From: Inia geoffrensis
Taxonomy: Eukaryota > Chordata > Mammalia > Artiodactyla > Iniidae
DNA length: 64,000 nt
Assembly (NCBI GenBank): GCA_036417435.1
Contig: CM070915.1
Span: 80,353,799-80,417,798, forward strand
Direction of reading: 5' to 3'
A model generated the notes under the pieces. The model saw nothing but the letters and a program-made list of their open reading frames with translations, had not been told where the DNA came from and did no database searches. How positions within the stretch are numbered: position 1 is the stretch's first letter; each line of letters starts with the position of its first letter. This document shows positions 23,457 through 35,569 of this stretch, one piece after another. The position numbers and the translations under genes are program-made.

Positions 23457-23621
23457 TCACGGATCCTGCGGCTGCCCCCGGTGTGCTGAAGAGGCTCCCC
23501 CCTCGCTCAGGAGTTCCACCTCCTCCAATACCACGCAGCTGGCCGGGCGGGTGGTGATGGACCGGACGAAACAGGTTATCGGCCCCACCTCCTTTCCAAG
23601 GACACTCGTCACCTCGTAACT
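23457..23621 (-). CDS. SPIDR: SPIDR terminal coding exon (C-terminus and stop)
   Basis: The last coding exon reads SYEVTSVLGKEVGPITCFVR onward through a VVLEEVELLSEGG segment to TGA at 23457-23459. The acceptor is CCTCTTATCCCTGCAG, read on the - strand, just before 23621. The exon has 55 codons including the stop and starts in phase 0, matching the phase-0 end of the exon at 27894-27947. SPIDR is the nuclear scaffold linking RAD51 and BLM in homologous recombination. The reading continues about seven residues (RGQPQDP) beyond where I remember the human protein ending. Confidence 0.9.
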   Translation of the reverse strand, partial: SYEVTSVLGKEVGPITCFVRSITTRPASCVVLEEVELLSEGGASSAHRGQPQDP

Positions 23622-23798
23622 CTGCAGGGATAAGAGGCAGGCTGGTTAAAGCAAACAGCCCTGGGCGTGCTGTTCCCATCGGCTCAGGACACCAAGGACA
23701 GAGCAGAAGGCCCTTCCCCGGCCCATGACCCCTCTCCAGAGGGGAGGACAGGCTGCAGTAAAAGCAAAGGAAGGAAGTGCTTTTTTCTGGTAGCCGAG

Positions 23799-24010
23799 TT
23801 TTTTTTTTTTTTTTTTTTGCGGTACGCTGGCCTCTCACTGCTGTGGCCTCTCCCGTTGCGGAGCACAGGCTCCGGACGCGCAGGCTCAGCGGCCACGGCT
23901 CACGGGCCCAGACGCTCCGCGGCATGTGGGATCCTCCCGGACCGGGGCACGAACCTGCGTCCCCCGCATCGGCAGGCGGACTCCCAACCACTGCGCCACC
24001 AGGGAAGCCC
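23799..24010 (-). repeat. CHR-2 type SINE in the last SPIDR intron
   Basis: Poly-T of about 20 followed by the complete antisense body, 180 bases upstream (in SPIDR sense) of the terminal exon. Short flank repeat CCGAG. Confidence 0.94.
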
Positions 24011-27000
24011 CCGAGCTAGTTTTTACACAAGAACATTAAAAATATCTGTGATCGATGTTTGTTAGTGGGTGCAAGGATGTGCATCTCCCAGCTGGCCGTC
24101 CTAGGAGAGAAACTGGGGGGAAAACACATGGGAAGGGCCGTGCCCTGCGTCCCAGCAGGAGGCACACATCACACCTGCTGCTACATCCCACGTCCCCACT
24201 TGAGCAACACTTCTGGTCAAAGAACTTCCTTTGCCCCAAACTTCCCTCCTTAATAGGATCCCATTTCTCCCAGAGTCGCACTGAGCTGAGCACCTCTTCC
24301 TATGCCACAGTAAGCCTTTCCTTCACATTGTTGGATGAACTGTCTTAGGGAACTGGTGAATTGTGGGCAAGTTTCATTTCTACACAGGAATGTAGAGCCA
24401 TGGGCAGCAGGGGCCCCAGGTGAGCAGGCTGGGAAGGTGTGCTGTGCCCTCCTGGTCTCCGTGGATCACACCTCAGAACAGTTTCTTTTGGGGGTGGGGC
24501 TGAAAATAGAGGTTTATTGGTCTTTGGAGACTGCAGCCCTAGAAGGTCACGTGTTCTTTCGGAAACTCCTTTGCTGCCACTTGCAGAGTAACGTCAGGAG
24601 TACCTCTCAGCCCTCCTCTGTGCCAGACACTTGACGGGAGTCTGTGGCGACTGAGCTCACTGTTAACTCGCCCCTCCACAATTAGTGTCTTGGCAGAGGG
24701 GACTCGGGGGGGTGGGGGGGGTGTCAGACAACATGGCCAAAGCTGGCACAACTGTAGCTCCTTGACAGACACCTCGCTGCCCTCCCCCTGGGTCCAGGCT
24801 GGGCGGCCAACTGGCTTCTCGTGAACAGAGTGGGAGGGGAGGGGCACTGAGTGTGTCCCAGGCTCTGTCAGGACCGGGGCCCATCTTCTGCCCAGCCCGG
24901 GACCCAGTCACATGCTGTGAGGGCGACCAGGCCGTGTGGATGTCTGGCCAGAGCCCGGGAAGGTCCCAGCCGACAGGAGCACAGCAGCCAGCCGGGGACT
25001 GAAGGGCCTCCTGGGATACCAGCCCAGCTTTGGGGCACCAGCTGCTGCCCCATGGAGCCTCATCCAGACTGCACGTCTGTGTGCAGAGTCAGTGTGGAAG
25101 CACCGAGCCTTGAGACGGCTCATTCTGAAGCAGTAAATGTCCAGATCGGTCTGGGATGTGGACGCTACCCTAAAGCCAGCTCACCGCCGTGCCTGTCTTC
25201 CCGCCTACGAGACAGGCACGGCCTCGCCACCGTGGCTTGCAGGGAGCTGCGGCTTTCCTGGTGGCACGCCGGGTGAAGCAGGGCTGAGAGTCGCCGGTCC
25301 AGGCAGGCAGAGAGAGGTAAGGAGAGGATGCGACTGGACAGTGGGGAGGCCTCCCGCGGCCAAGACGTCAAGGTCACTCCCAGGGCTTCTATGGAGCCCA
25401 CGACGGCAGGAAGGCAACAGTGATGCCGGGGAGGGCAGTCCCCACCCAGGGCCGGGAGGACGCCGTGATGCTGGACGCGCTGTGTCGGCTCTGAGGGCTG
25501 CACCTGCACGTGGGTGTGGGCCCAGGCGGCTGGGTACGAGCACGGGCCTTGGCGTTGGAAGAAAAGTCCGCAGAAACCCTCTTTTTAAAGTGTCAGGGTT
25601 GGCAGCTACAGTTTTCGATAATAACTGTCTCGTTTATAAATGGACATTACACTATACATTATATTTGGGGGGAGTTAAGATGGAGAAGTTAAAACAATCA
25701 CACCAGCAAACTCACATGTGCCGGTCATATGAACGCGCGTGTGTAAAATGTGCCTCTATTTTAAAGGCACGTGTGTGCCGGACCGGAAGCGGCACATTTT
25801 GTTCCGGGAGTGGAGCCGCGGTTCTCGTGTAAAGTCCTCATCTGATTCTCTGGATTTTGGCGAATGTACCTTCTCACCCTGAAAACTGACAGAATCCAGA
25901 TGAGCCTCGTGGCTGATGCCCCCGGGAGGTCTCCTACAGGTAGGAAGGAAGGTGTCCGCTTCCCTCCAGGTCAGCGTAATGCCTGAGAATCCACCGGGCG
26001 TAGACCGGGGGGCGGTAGCGGGGGGTTAGGAGCTCGGCGCCCCCCAGTCCTACCGGCCTCGCCTCTGACAGCAGAGCAGCCACGCACGGTCACCGAGGCG
26101 CTCGCCAACTGGGCCGCACGCCCGCCTCTTGTGTCTCTAGGAGCAGCAGGAGTTTACTGTGGGGGAGGCACAGCCTGCCTCCACCCGAAGCGACACGTGA
26201 ACACGGGTTCCTGCCAGGTCCCTGGATGGAGCAGGTGGCTGAGGGCCACCCTCCTGGGAGCCAGGGGCCCAAGGGAGGCAGGTGCCTGAGTAACCGCAGG
26301 GCCGGCAGGTGCTCTGGGCGCCGTCCCCAGGCGTTCAGCCATGTGCTCTGCTGGGTTCGTTTCGCTCTGTTCTCCTTAAGCAGCACTCCCCCAGCACCCT
26401 CCAGAGGAACGTGTTCTCCGATGACCCAGATCTGCCGGCTTTAGTGCCTGTTTGCAGCCCCACCTTGGAACCCACTCCATCGGCCTCAACTAAGCACCCG
26501 CAGTCCCAGGAACCGCGGCCTCGCCACCCGTGAAACGCAGGACTCCACGAGAGCGCAACACACACAAGGCCCCTGCGGGCCCTACCCGGGCTGGCTACCC
26601 TGCAGGTGGTGAGGAGAGGGATGGCCCCGCTCTGCGGCGTCTCTGCATCCGGCAGGGAGCGTGCCGCGGGCCTGCCCCGACGCCTCCCGGGCAGCGTGGG
26701 CTGTGCCCAGGGGGATGCTGGGGAGAAGGTGAGGCAGCACGGGGACAGCGGGCAGCATGGTGCCCGGGCATCACACACGCTTACTGACACAGACTGTCAC
26801 ACAGTCAGGCACACGTGTCTATAAGCCCTCCTACAGCAGGGTTCAAACATCAATCCCCACCGCGCAGCAGCCCCCCGGACGAAGGTTTGCGCTGCGGGGG
26901 TCACCGAGTTGCTCTGAAGAGATATGCGAGGCCAGGAATCAGAGCCGGAACCACAGTCAGACCAGGGATCCTTAAAGGTTCTGTGCACAGATCTGTCCAC

Positions 27001-27893
27001 ATTCCAATTTACTCCAAACTCTTGACATCCGGTGCACATGAAAGAGTGTTAAGGGCTGCTTCTCCCCGGACACCCCGAGCCCAGGACGGGCCGGGACAGG
27101 ACTGGCAAGCGGCTGGGAGAACAGCCTGGGAGCCTCCAAATTCGGGCTGGCACCAGAGCTGGCATTTCGCTTTGGGAAGCCATCAGAAAGCTCTGCAAGT
27201 GTGAGCCTCCCCTTTCACAGCAGTCTCACGAGCTGGCCCATATCTGCCACCTGGATGTGGGTCCCAGCAGGGCACAGACACAGCACTCTCTCCAGGGCTC
27301 AGCGATTCCACAGGCCACTTGCGGGGCTTTCAAATGGCTCTGACAAGGACAGACCTCTCTCGTTTATGAGGACCAAAGGTGAGGTATGTATGCTCAGGTG
27401 GTGCTTTCTTTGAGGAGCACACCTCACACCTCTTTACAAAGCTCACCACAGTAACAGGGCAGATCTGAGAAATAACAGTCAAGTTTCCAGACACTCAGAC
27501 TAGAGACCCAGCAATTTAGAAAAACGCGCGTCTCAGGTAATTGTCCTATTAACGTGAAACCATGGCAGGAGGTTTAACCTGAAACCTCAAGACTGACTTA
27601 CCATAATCAAAGCTGGGGGACTGCAGCCTTGTGTGTGACTTACCACAATGAAAGCTGTGGGACAGATTCGTGTGTCTACTGCAAGACCGATCAGAAACTA
27701 ACCTCGATTCCAGAAGGGAAAGGATCCTGTTAGCAGACTCAGGCATGAGTCAGAAGAGGGAGCAGAGGGCCTAGCCGAGTCCCGGGAGAGTCCGGACTCT
27801 CAGCTCGCACGTGGCACACGGAGGGCCCTCGCAGCCAAGGGACACGGGGGAGGAGAGGAAGGACACGCACCTGGGCTGGGCGCCCCAACTTAC
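24011..27893. other. GC-rich SPIDR intron without recognisable features
   Basis: Between the CHR-2 SINE at 23799-24010 and the penultimate exon the sequence is GC-rich with scattered CpG and many overlapping shadow ORFs on both strands. I see no splice-compatible exon, RNA gene or clear repeat. Confidence 0.5.
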
Positions 27894-27947
27894 CCCGTCC
27901 TCGCAGGCGGCAAACCTCAGGAGCGAAGAGATACTGTGCTGCAGCAG
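27894..27947 (-). CDS. SPIDR: SPIDR penultimate coding exon (18 residues)
   Basis: A 54-base micro-exon, phase 0 at both ends, encoding LLQHSISSLLRFAACEDG. Acceptor GTGGCTGTTCTTGCAG and donor GTAAGT are both strong. Joined between the flanking exons it gives ...TVRVK-LLQHSISSLL...CEDG-SYEVTS..., as in SPIDR orthologs. It is too short to be found by ORF length alone; phases and synteny identify it. Confidence 0.92.
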
Positions 27948-28207
27948 CTGCAAGAACAGCCACAGGCGGGGTCAGGACCCCAACCCCGCTCATCCGGAAC
28001 GATCCCCCACCGAGACCTGACGTGTGACTCTAAGCCACCAGCTTCCATCGCAGAGCCTTAAGTCAGACAGGGGAGGGCTGCGGCCCCTTGGGGGAGCCCT
28101 GCCTCCTTTCCCAGGAAAAGAGCAGGAGATGCAGCCCTGGCCCGGCCGCGGGTGAAAGGGGCGCGCAGTAGGTGGACACGGATGCACGAGCTCCCGCCGG
28201 TTCCTAC

Positions 28208-28322
28208 CTTGACCCTCACTGTGCACTGGGGTCGCAAGGGGCAGTCCAGGAAGACCTGCAGGTGCCTTCTGAGGAGGGGAGAGGTGACCACGCGGGAGCA
28301 GTCCCCACAGGAGAAGGCGCCC
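28208..28322 (-). CDS. SPIDR: SPIDR coding exon with second CxxC of a zinc-ribbon motif
   Basis: A 115-base exon entered with one base left of a split codon, then 38 codons: GAFSCGDCSRVVTSPLL, then RRHLQVFLDCPLRPQCTVRV and a final Lys. Acceptor CCAAACAACAG, donor GTAGGA. It holds CGDC, which pairs with CDLC of the preceding exon (29032-29125) in a Cx2C-x16-Cx2C pattern. The C-terminal part of SPIDR is a domain of unknown function family; metal binding here is inference from the cysteine pattern. Confidence 0.93.
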
Positions 28323-29031
28323 CTGTTGTTTGGAAACAAGAAGGCACAGAGCGCGGGAGCCTGGCGGCGGGCAGACACACAGACATTCCCTGCACGCGAG
28401 CGAGTGTCCGTCTGCCGTGTTAGAGGGGGGCTCAGAAACCCGGCTCCTGGAACAGGCCCCAAGCAGCCTGGGCTCCGCGGTTGCAGCGCCCGGCGTGCCC
28501 CCCCCCCGCCCCCCGGCCCCGGCTGAGCACACAGCCAACAAGGGGAAGGGCCGGACGGCAAACCTGCTCCCACCACCAGTGTCTCTGCTCCTTCCTGCTT
28601 CCAAGGAAGGCCTGTCCAGGCCACCACCTGTGAGGCGTCAAGAAGCAGGCACGTGAAGACACGCCCTGTGCACGTGCCTCCGACAGTCACGGGGGGGCCG
28701 GAGGACAGGTGCCGAGGACGGGCCCCGGGGTGGGGGGCGGTAAGGGTGGGCAGGGACGTCTGCTTGCAGAGGTTGGCTGGGCCGTCACCAAGTGTGTCTC
28801 ACGTTCATGTAGCCCCGAGTTCTTTTTCTCCCGCCTGATAACAAAGAAGCTGAGGAAACCTGGCTCTTCTCTCTCTTAAGACAGGAAGAGCCTTGGGGAA
28901 CCACAGAGCCCCAGTCGTGAGGAGAGAAAACACGGCGCCCGGCCCCCTCCGTGTGCCCTGGGCCCGGCCCCTGGCCCAAGGCACGAGGCAGTGGGGTCTC
29001 GGGCTGCTGCTGCTGCCGCCGCTGACCCTAC

Positions 29032-29125
29032 CTGTCTTCCGGCTTCCGTTCCAGTCTCTCACCACCACACAGGTCACACGCAGGCCACGAGGAGGCGGTG
29101 CTCTCGTCCACAGCGACCACAGCGC
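29032..29125 (-). CDS. SPIDR: SPIDR coding exon with first CxxC of a zinc-ribbon motif
   Basis: A 94-base exon: two bases complete a Gly codon, then 30 codons beginning AVVAVDESTASSWPACDLC and continuing GGERLERKPED, then two bases of an Arg codon finished by the next exon. Acceptor CCCTGGGCCTAG, donor GTAGGG. Phase 1 in and phase 2 out fit the neighbours at 41860-42006 and 28208-28322 exactly. No ORF of 60 codons marks it, so it would be missed by length filters. Confidence 0.92.
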
Positions 29126-29989
29126 CTAGGCCCAGGGAAGCAGACCCGGGCTCAGAGGCGGCTCTGTCCCCCAACTTCTCTTTGCCCCTCAGGTCACAGA
29201 CGGTAACAATGAGGTGCCCCAGGTTTGCTTCTCATTTGTGAGTTTATATAAATGTTCCTAAGCTTTTTATAATTTCCATTTATTGCACAAAATTACAACA
29301 AAGAGCAGGTTTTAAAGCTCAGGCATATTACTAACCAAGTATTTTCGTTTTTGCCTTTATCCAACGTGCATGTTCTGAGGCAGTGACAAGCACCCCATCC
29401 CTGCACCGTCTGGTCCTGCCCTTAGGCTGCTGCATGGCTGTCCCCTTAGGTCACGGTTCTCTGGGCCACTCTCCTGACTGGACACCAGGTCTCCAAACTG
29501 CCCTTAGCCCGAGGCGGTGGGCATTTGTCTACCTGGCTCCTTCTGTGCTGGAGCCTTCTTTTAGGATGCGCTCACGGAGTGGGGTTACTGTGTCCAAGCG
29601 CGTGAGCACAGAGATGGCGGAACCCCTTTCAGAGGCGCTTCCCACAGAACCTCCGACTCCTGCCGCCCACGCCCGCCCACTGCACTGACGCTCACAGGCA
29701 GTATTTGCCTCCTGGACAGTAGGCTGGAATTCCACAGCTTAGGTTCCACTTCTTTGATACGGAAAGAGAAATACTCTTATTGGTTTGTCAGTATCTCTTC
29801 TTATGTGATTTCTCTGATTCCCTCATTTCTTTTTTACTCCAACGTTTGTGATTTATTTATTCAACAAACAAATACATATACAATGCTCTTTAGTGTGGGA
29901 TATACACACAGCACTTTGAACACAAGGGTAGATGCCACAATCTACACTTACATGGATGCCAGTCAGGCTGGAAAAGCAGATAAACAAAT

Positions 29990-31255
29990 AACAAGTAAAA
30001 AGATCATGAAATATGGGAGAAAATATCTGCAGAAGACACTCTGATAAAGGACTGCTATCCAAAATATATTAACTTTTCAAACTCAACAATAAAGGGACTT
30101 CCCTGGTGGTCCAGTGGTTAAGAATCCTCTTTCCAATACAGGGAGCACGGGTTCGAGCCCTGGTTGGGAAACTAAGATCCCATATGCCGCGCAGCACAGC
30201 CCCACCCCACCCCCCAAAACAACAACAACAACAAAAACCCTCAACAATAAGAATCAGAATAACCTGATTAAAAATTGGGCCAAAGACTTGAACAGACACC
30301 TCACCAGAGAAGATACAGAGACAGCAGAAAAGCATGTGAAAAGATGTTCAGCATCACGTCTTGAGGGAAATGCAAATGAACACAGCAGCGAGACACCGCG
30401 ACACACCTATGAGAACGGCCAAAGCCCCACACACTGACAGTACCGAATGCTGGTGAGGATGTGAAGCAACAGGAACTCTCATCATTGCTGGTGGGGATGC
30501 AAATGATGCAGCCACTTGGGAAGACAGTTTGGCAACTTCTTACAAAATTAAACACAGTCTTACCATATAATCAAACAATCACGCTCCTTGGTATTTACAC
30601 AAAGGAGCTGACAGTGTATGTCCACATAAACACCGGCATGTGGATACTGACAGCAGCTTTATTCATGATTACCAGAACATGGAAGCAACCAACATGTCCT
30701 TCAGTAGATGAATGGATACATAAGCTCTGGTTTATCTAGAAAGTGGAATGTTATTCAATGATTTTTAAAAAATGAGTTCTCAAGCCGTGAAAAGACATGA
30801 AGGGACCTTAAATGCGTACCACTAAGTGGAAAAAGCCAAGCTCAAAAGGCTACATACACACTCTATGATTCCAACTATAGGAAATACTGGAAAAAGCAAA
30901 GCTATATAGATGGTGAAAAGATCAGTGGTTTCCGGGTATTAAGCAGGAGAGAGGGCTGAGGAGGTGGAGCGGAGAGGATTTTAGGCCAGGGAAACTGTTC
31001 TGTATGACGCTGTAATGATGGCTAAGTGTGTCTAAGTCCATAAAATGACACCAAGAGTGAACCCTGCTGTAAACTATGGACCCTGGATGATGATGGCGTG
31101 TCGATCACGGTCATCAACTATCCAGGGGGGATGCTGACGGCGGGCGAGGCTGTGTGTGTATGGGGCTGGGGGAACGCGGAAAAGCTCTGTACCTTCTGCT
31201 CGGTTTTGCTGTGAACCCAAAACTGCTCTAAAAAAAATCAGTTTATTAAAGAAAA
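29990..31255 (+). mobile_element. Old L1 3' end (late ORF2 and 3' UTR)
   Basis: Late ORF2 with stops from 29990, interrupted by the SINE at 30093-30239, then a long 3' UTR whose end (CTGTACCTTCTGCTCGGTTT, AACTGCTCTAAAAAAA) is typical of old mammalian L1M-type elements. Located in the long SPIDR intron. The 240 bases before it (29750-29990) contain an L2-like TTATTCAACAAACAAATAC stretch. Confidence 0.8.
30093..30239 (+). repeat. Short tRNA-Glu SINE (older CHR-related)
   Basis: Head GGACTTCCCTGGTGGTCCAG with a short body and a C/A-rich tail ending (CAA)n. Target duplication CTCAACAATAA at 30082-30092 and 30240-30250. Inserted in an L1 3' end. Confidence 0.88.
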
Positions 31256-33389
31256 CCATGAAATAAATGCTAAATTGAGAAATGGAAGAGACCCCTCAGA
31301 GGTGCAAAAGAGAGGCCTCTAAGCTGGCCTAAGTGTCAGGGGAGAGTTCCCGAAAGAACGGACCCGAGGAGGGGCTGCAGGAAGGGAGACGCACAGGCCC
31401 ACTCTTCACCCTGAGGTGGGGCTGGAGGCCAAACAGGCAGAAAGAAGAGGCAGGTGAGACCGCTGTGAAGTCCACAGGCTGGCAGGCCAGGACCATCCAG
31501 GGTCTCACTGGGGATTCCAGACTTGGTCTTGGAAGGGATGAGGAGACAGAAAGGAATTTTAAACAGGGGACTGAGTTGGTCTGATTTTCTTGGAGTGTGA
31601 AGCACTGTACATACCATCAGGATTCACTGTAAATCACAGACCATCCTTGTTGAAAAGTGGTGAAATTAGACATTTAAAAAAAAGTTAAGATGTGACCTAA
31701 GTTTCCAGAAAGATAGAAGAGTCTCCTTCACACTCTTGGAGCAAAGAATTTCATTCTCCACTAGAACAAACATTAGGAGAAAATTTATTTGTAGAGGATA
31801 AAACAGAATGATGAGAACTAATAAGTAGGCTCAGTTTATCAAAATGCATTCATACAACGCATCCTTGAATGGCTTTTTAAAAATGAAAATAATACTGCTT
31901 GATTTTAAAAAGGCTGCCCAGCTAATTTCATTGTTCTTGCAAATCTAATCAAGATTGAGTCAAAGCAATGAAAAGTTAAGCCAATAAGAGCTTATAATAC
32001 AGCCGAAGGTGTGTCTTCATGAATGTCAAGAGTCCAGGTTGCGGGGAGGGCTCCCACCCCAGGGGGTGTCAGCACAGAGGCTCACACAGTTCTTGGCAGG
32101 TCTGCTAAGTGAATTAAGAAAAAGAAGACTGCTACAAACCACAGTTCCCTTTACCCTAGAATATCTTTGGGTGTTAACAGCATTTACACTTACATGGGAT
32201 TAAGCAATTTCCTTCCAATTAGGGAACGAGGCACGGGTTGAGGAAATACATTTCATCTGGGGTCTCCACACCACTGGCAATCCCTTCTGGCAACCCAGGG
32301 GACAGCTGGGAGTTGTACTATTAACCTTTAGTATCCGGGACAGTCACTTAAAGAAGCATCAGAAGGAAAATAACAACTGTTGTGAGGGTTTGAGAATTCT
32401 GGCAAATCGCTGCAATTTGCTGTTAAAAGCCTTTACATCCTTTGTCTCATTTACAGAAACCTCTTGTAATTAGGCTTGCGAAGGTGTAGCCCGTGTTTAT
32501 GAAAACGACTTTGTGAAAGGTCCTTCCTGAGGGCCCTATGGGAAGCACTCCGGCCCATCCTTCACGGGCAGCCAGCTCTCTGCCACACTGTCCCCGCCCT
32601 TCTTTCTGGCTGAAAGAAGGTGGGGACTCAGGACCTTCTTCTAGGTCGAGGTCGACACCCGGTTTGAGCACAGGACTCTGCCCACTGCGTGACCGCACCC
32701 CCTGCACAGTGCAGGGAAGATCACCGCCCACCAGCAAGCGGCAGATACAAAGTGTCAAGGCGGGCAAGGAAGATAAAACCAACTGCAAAGCTGTCCCCAA
32801 AAAGAGACTGGAAGGAAGTCCCCGCGGCTCTGGAGCCGACTTTTTCGGGCAGGGAGGCCGTGGGCGCCGTCACCTCCTGGAGACGTCTTCCTGGCAGGTG
32901 TTGCGGGGGTTCTCAGCGAGTGACTGACGCACAGGCCACTCCCTGCGTCCATCCCAGCCCTGCTCAGGGAACACGCTTGCTGTCCTGCCAGGTCCAGGCG
33001 GCCGAGGGAGACCCTGAGGCCAGCTGAGAGCCCCTCCTGGGGCAGGCTGGGCAGGGCAGGGCAGAGCACAGCACAGCTGAGGGGCTATCCTGGATTTGAT
33101 GGAATCCAGTCTGTGCCAGCCCACGGCTGGCTGGAGGGCAGGGAGTCCCATCCCTGTGTCCATCTGGGAGCTGGTTCCTGCATGGCCTCTGCCTTGGCTG
33201 GGGGCTCCTGTGTGGGAGGCTGAGCCAATCCCTGGTTTTTGCAGCTGGGCTTCGTCTTCTCTTAATCCCTAGTTAGCTGGGCCTTCTCGGAGGACCTGGC
33301 TGCACTGTGATAACAGTCTGTACACATCCATCTGACCCACCTGCACGCCTGCAGGACAGCTTCAGAGAGACCCACAGAGTGCTCAACGT
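31256..33389. other. SPIDR intron sequence without recognisable features
   Basis: Unique sequence, moderately GC-rich from about 32500 to 33330. No splice-compatible exon found that would fit the phase-1 join between the flanking SPIDR exons. Confidence 0.5.
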
Positions 33390-33780
33390 TAAAATGGTAA
33401 CGAAGGTAATGAAATGATATAGGTCAGAAATTGGACCTACATAAAGGAGAAGAAGGGCATTGGAGAAGGAATAACTGAGGGTAAAGTAAACTCTTGAACC
33501 TTTGTGGTTCTAAACTGATCTATGACAATGACGGGTTCAGTGTTATGCCTTGTGAGTAAGTGAAGTGAATGACGGCTGTTATAAGGGACTGAGGGAGAGA
33601 CTGATAATGTGGCTACACCCTGAAGCAGGCAGTGTTATGTGAAAGTGCATTTGACTGGTTCTAAGTGCACATTGCAAACTCTAGGGCAACTACTAAAATT
33701 TTTTTCTAGAAGTATAATTGACACACTAAGAGGAGAAAATGGAATCACATAGAATGCTCAATTAAGATGAGAAATGGCAG

Positions 33781-33895
33781 GGACTTCCCTGGCATCCAGT
33801 GGTTAGGACCTGGCACTTCCACTGCCAAGGGCCTGGGTTTGATCCCTGGTCGGGGAACTAAGATCCCGCCTGGTGCAGCCAAGGGGAAAAAAAAA
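33781..33895 (+). repeat. Short tRNA-Glu SINE (older CHR-related)
   Basis: About 115 bases, A-tailed, in an L1. Flanks ATGAGAAATGGCAG (33767-33780) and ATGAGAAAAGGCAG (33896-33909) are a target duplication with one difference. Confidence 0.88.
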
Positions 33896-34382
33896 ATGAG
33901 AAAAGGCAGGAAGAAAGTGGAAAACAAAAAAAGAAACAAGAGCGAGGAACAGAAACCAAATGTACGTATGATAGATCTTAACCCAATGATATAAATATTC
34001 ACTTTAAATGTGAATGGTCTAAATATAAGAAATAGACTCTTAAGAGCGGACAAAAAATGTGAGCCATCTCTACGGTGTCTACAAGAAATCTGCTTCAAAC
34101 ACAAAGACGCACAGAGATGAAAAGCAAAGGGGTAGAAAAAGGTATATTATGCTCATGCTAATAAGTGAAAACTGGAGCTACATTAATTTCAGATACAGCC
34201 GACTTCGGAGCAAGGAAAGGTGTCAGGGATCGAGAGGGGCGTTACCTCATGGGAAAGGGGTCTGTTCTCCCAGGAGACGTATCTGTCCTTAATGTGTGTC
34301 TGCCTAACAACAGGCTGCTAAAACCACGTGAAGCCAACTGACAGAACTGCGAGGAGAGAAACAGACCCATGGCTGTATTTTA

Positions 34383-34606
34383 CTGTTCTGTTTGTTTGTT
34401 TGTTTGTTTTTTGTGGTACGCGGGCCTCTCACTGCTGTGGCCTCTCCCGTTGCGAAGCACAGGCTCCGGACCCGCAGGCTCAGCGGCCATGGCTCACGGG
34501 CCCAGCCGCTCCGTGGCGCGTGGGATCTTCCCGGACCGGGGTACGAACCCGTGTCCCCTGCATCGGCAGGCGGACTCTCAACCACTGCGCCACCAGGGAA
34601 GCTCAC
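34383..34606 (-). repeat. CHR-2 type SINE with (TTTG)n tail
   Basis: Antisense copy with a GTTT-rich tail. Target duplication GGCTGTATTTTA at 34371-34382 and 34607-34618. Inserted in L1. Confidence 0.94.
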
Positions 34607-35569
34607 GGCTGTATTTTATATATTGTGTTTGGAGACTTCAAGTCCCCTTACCAGTGACCGACAGATCCACAGGCAGAAAATCATAAAGACATAGTTGAAC
34701 TGAGTAGCACCTTCCCCGGTTCTGACTGATGTTTACAGACGCCTCCATCCGACAAGAGAAGGACACACCCTCCTCTCAAGCTCTCATGGGACATTCATCC
34801 AGACAGACCACATTCTGGGCCACAAAACACACCTTAACACATTTAAAGGTATAAAAATCATACTAAATATGCTCCTAAACCACAATGGAATTAAACAGAA
34901 ATCAATAACAGAAAGATAACTGGAAAACCCCCAAATATTTGGAGATTAAACAATGCACTTCTAAATAACACATGGGTCTAAGAAAAATCTCAAGAGAAAT
35001 TTAAAAATACCTTGAGCTAAATGAAAACAAAAACACATCAAAACTTGTGGGATGCAGCAAAAGCAGTGCTTAGAGAAGTTTACAGCACTAAATGTAAATA
35101 TCTGAAAACATCTAAAATCGATAATCTAAGCTTTCATCTTAAGAAACAAGAAGAAGATAAGCAAACTAAAACACAAAGTAAGGAGAACATAAGCAATAAC
35201 AAAAATCAGAGCAGAAATCAATGACACTGAAAACAGGAAGTCAGTAGAAAGAAATCAAGAAACCCAAAAGTTGGTTCTTTGAAAAGGTCAATCAAAGTTA
35301 ATGAACTTCTAGCTAGGATAACCAAGGATAAAAGAGAGAAGAAACAAATTATTTATATCAGAAATGAAAGAGGGGCCATCATTACTGATCCCGTGGATCA
35401 GTAATAAAAGGACAATAAAGGAATAATTAAAAGGATAATAAAGGAATGTCAGAAATAACTCTTATGCACCCAAATTCAATAACTTAAGTGAAATGGACCC
35501 ATTCCTTGAAAGACACAACCTGCAAAAACTCCCACAAGAAGAAACTAGTGATCTGAATAGGCCGAGACC

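Noticed and set aside
23419..23991. 190-codon - strand ORF covering the SPIDR terminal exon
   Set aside because: It reads a different frame from the spliced SPIDR frame and its N-terminal part is CHR-2 SINE.
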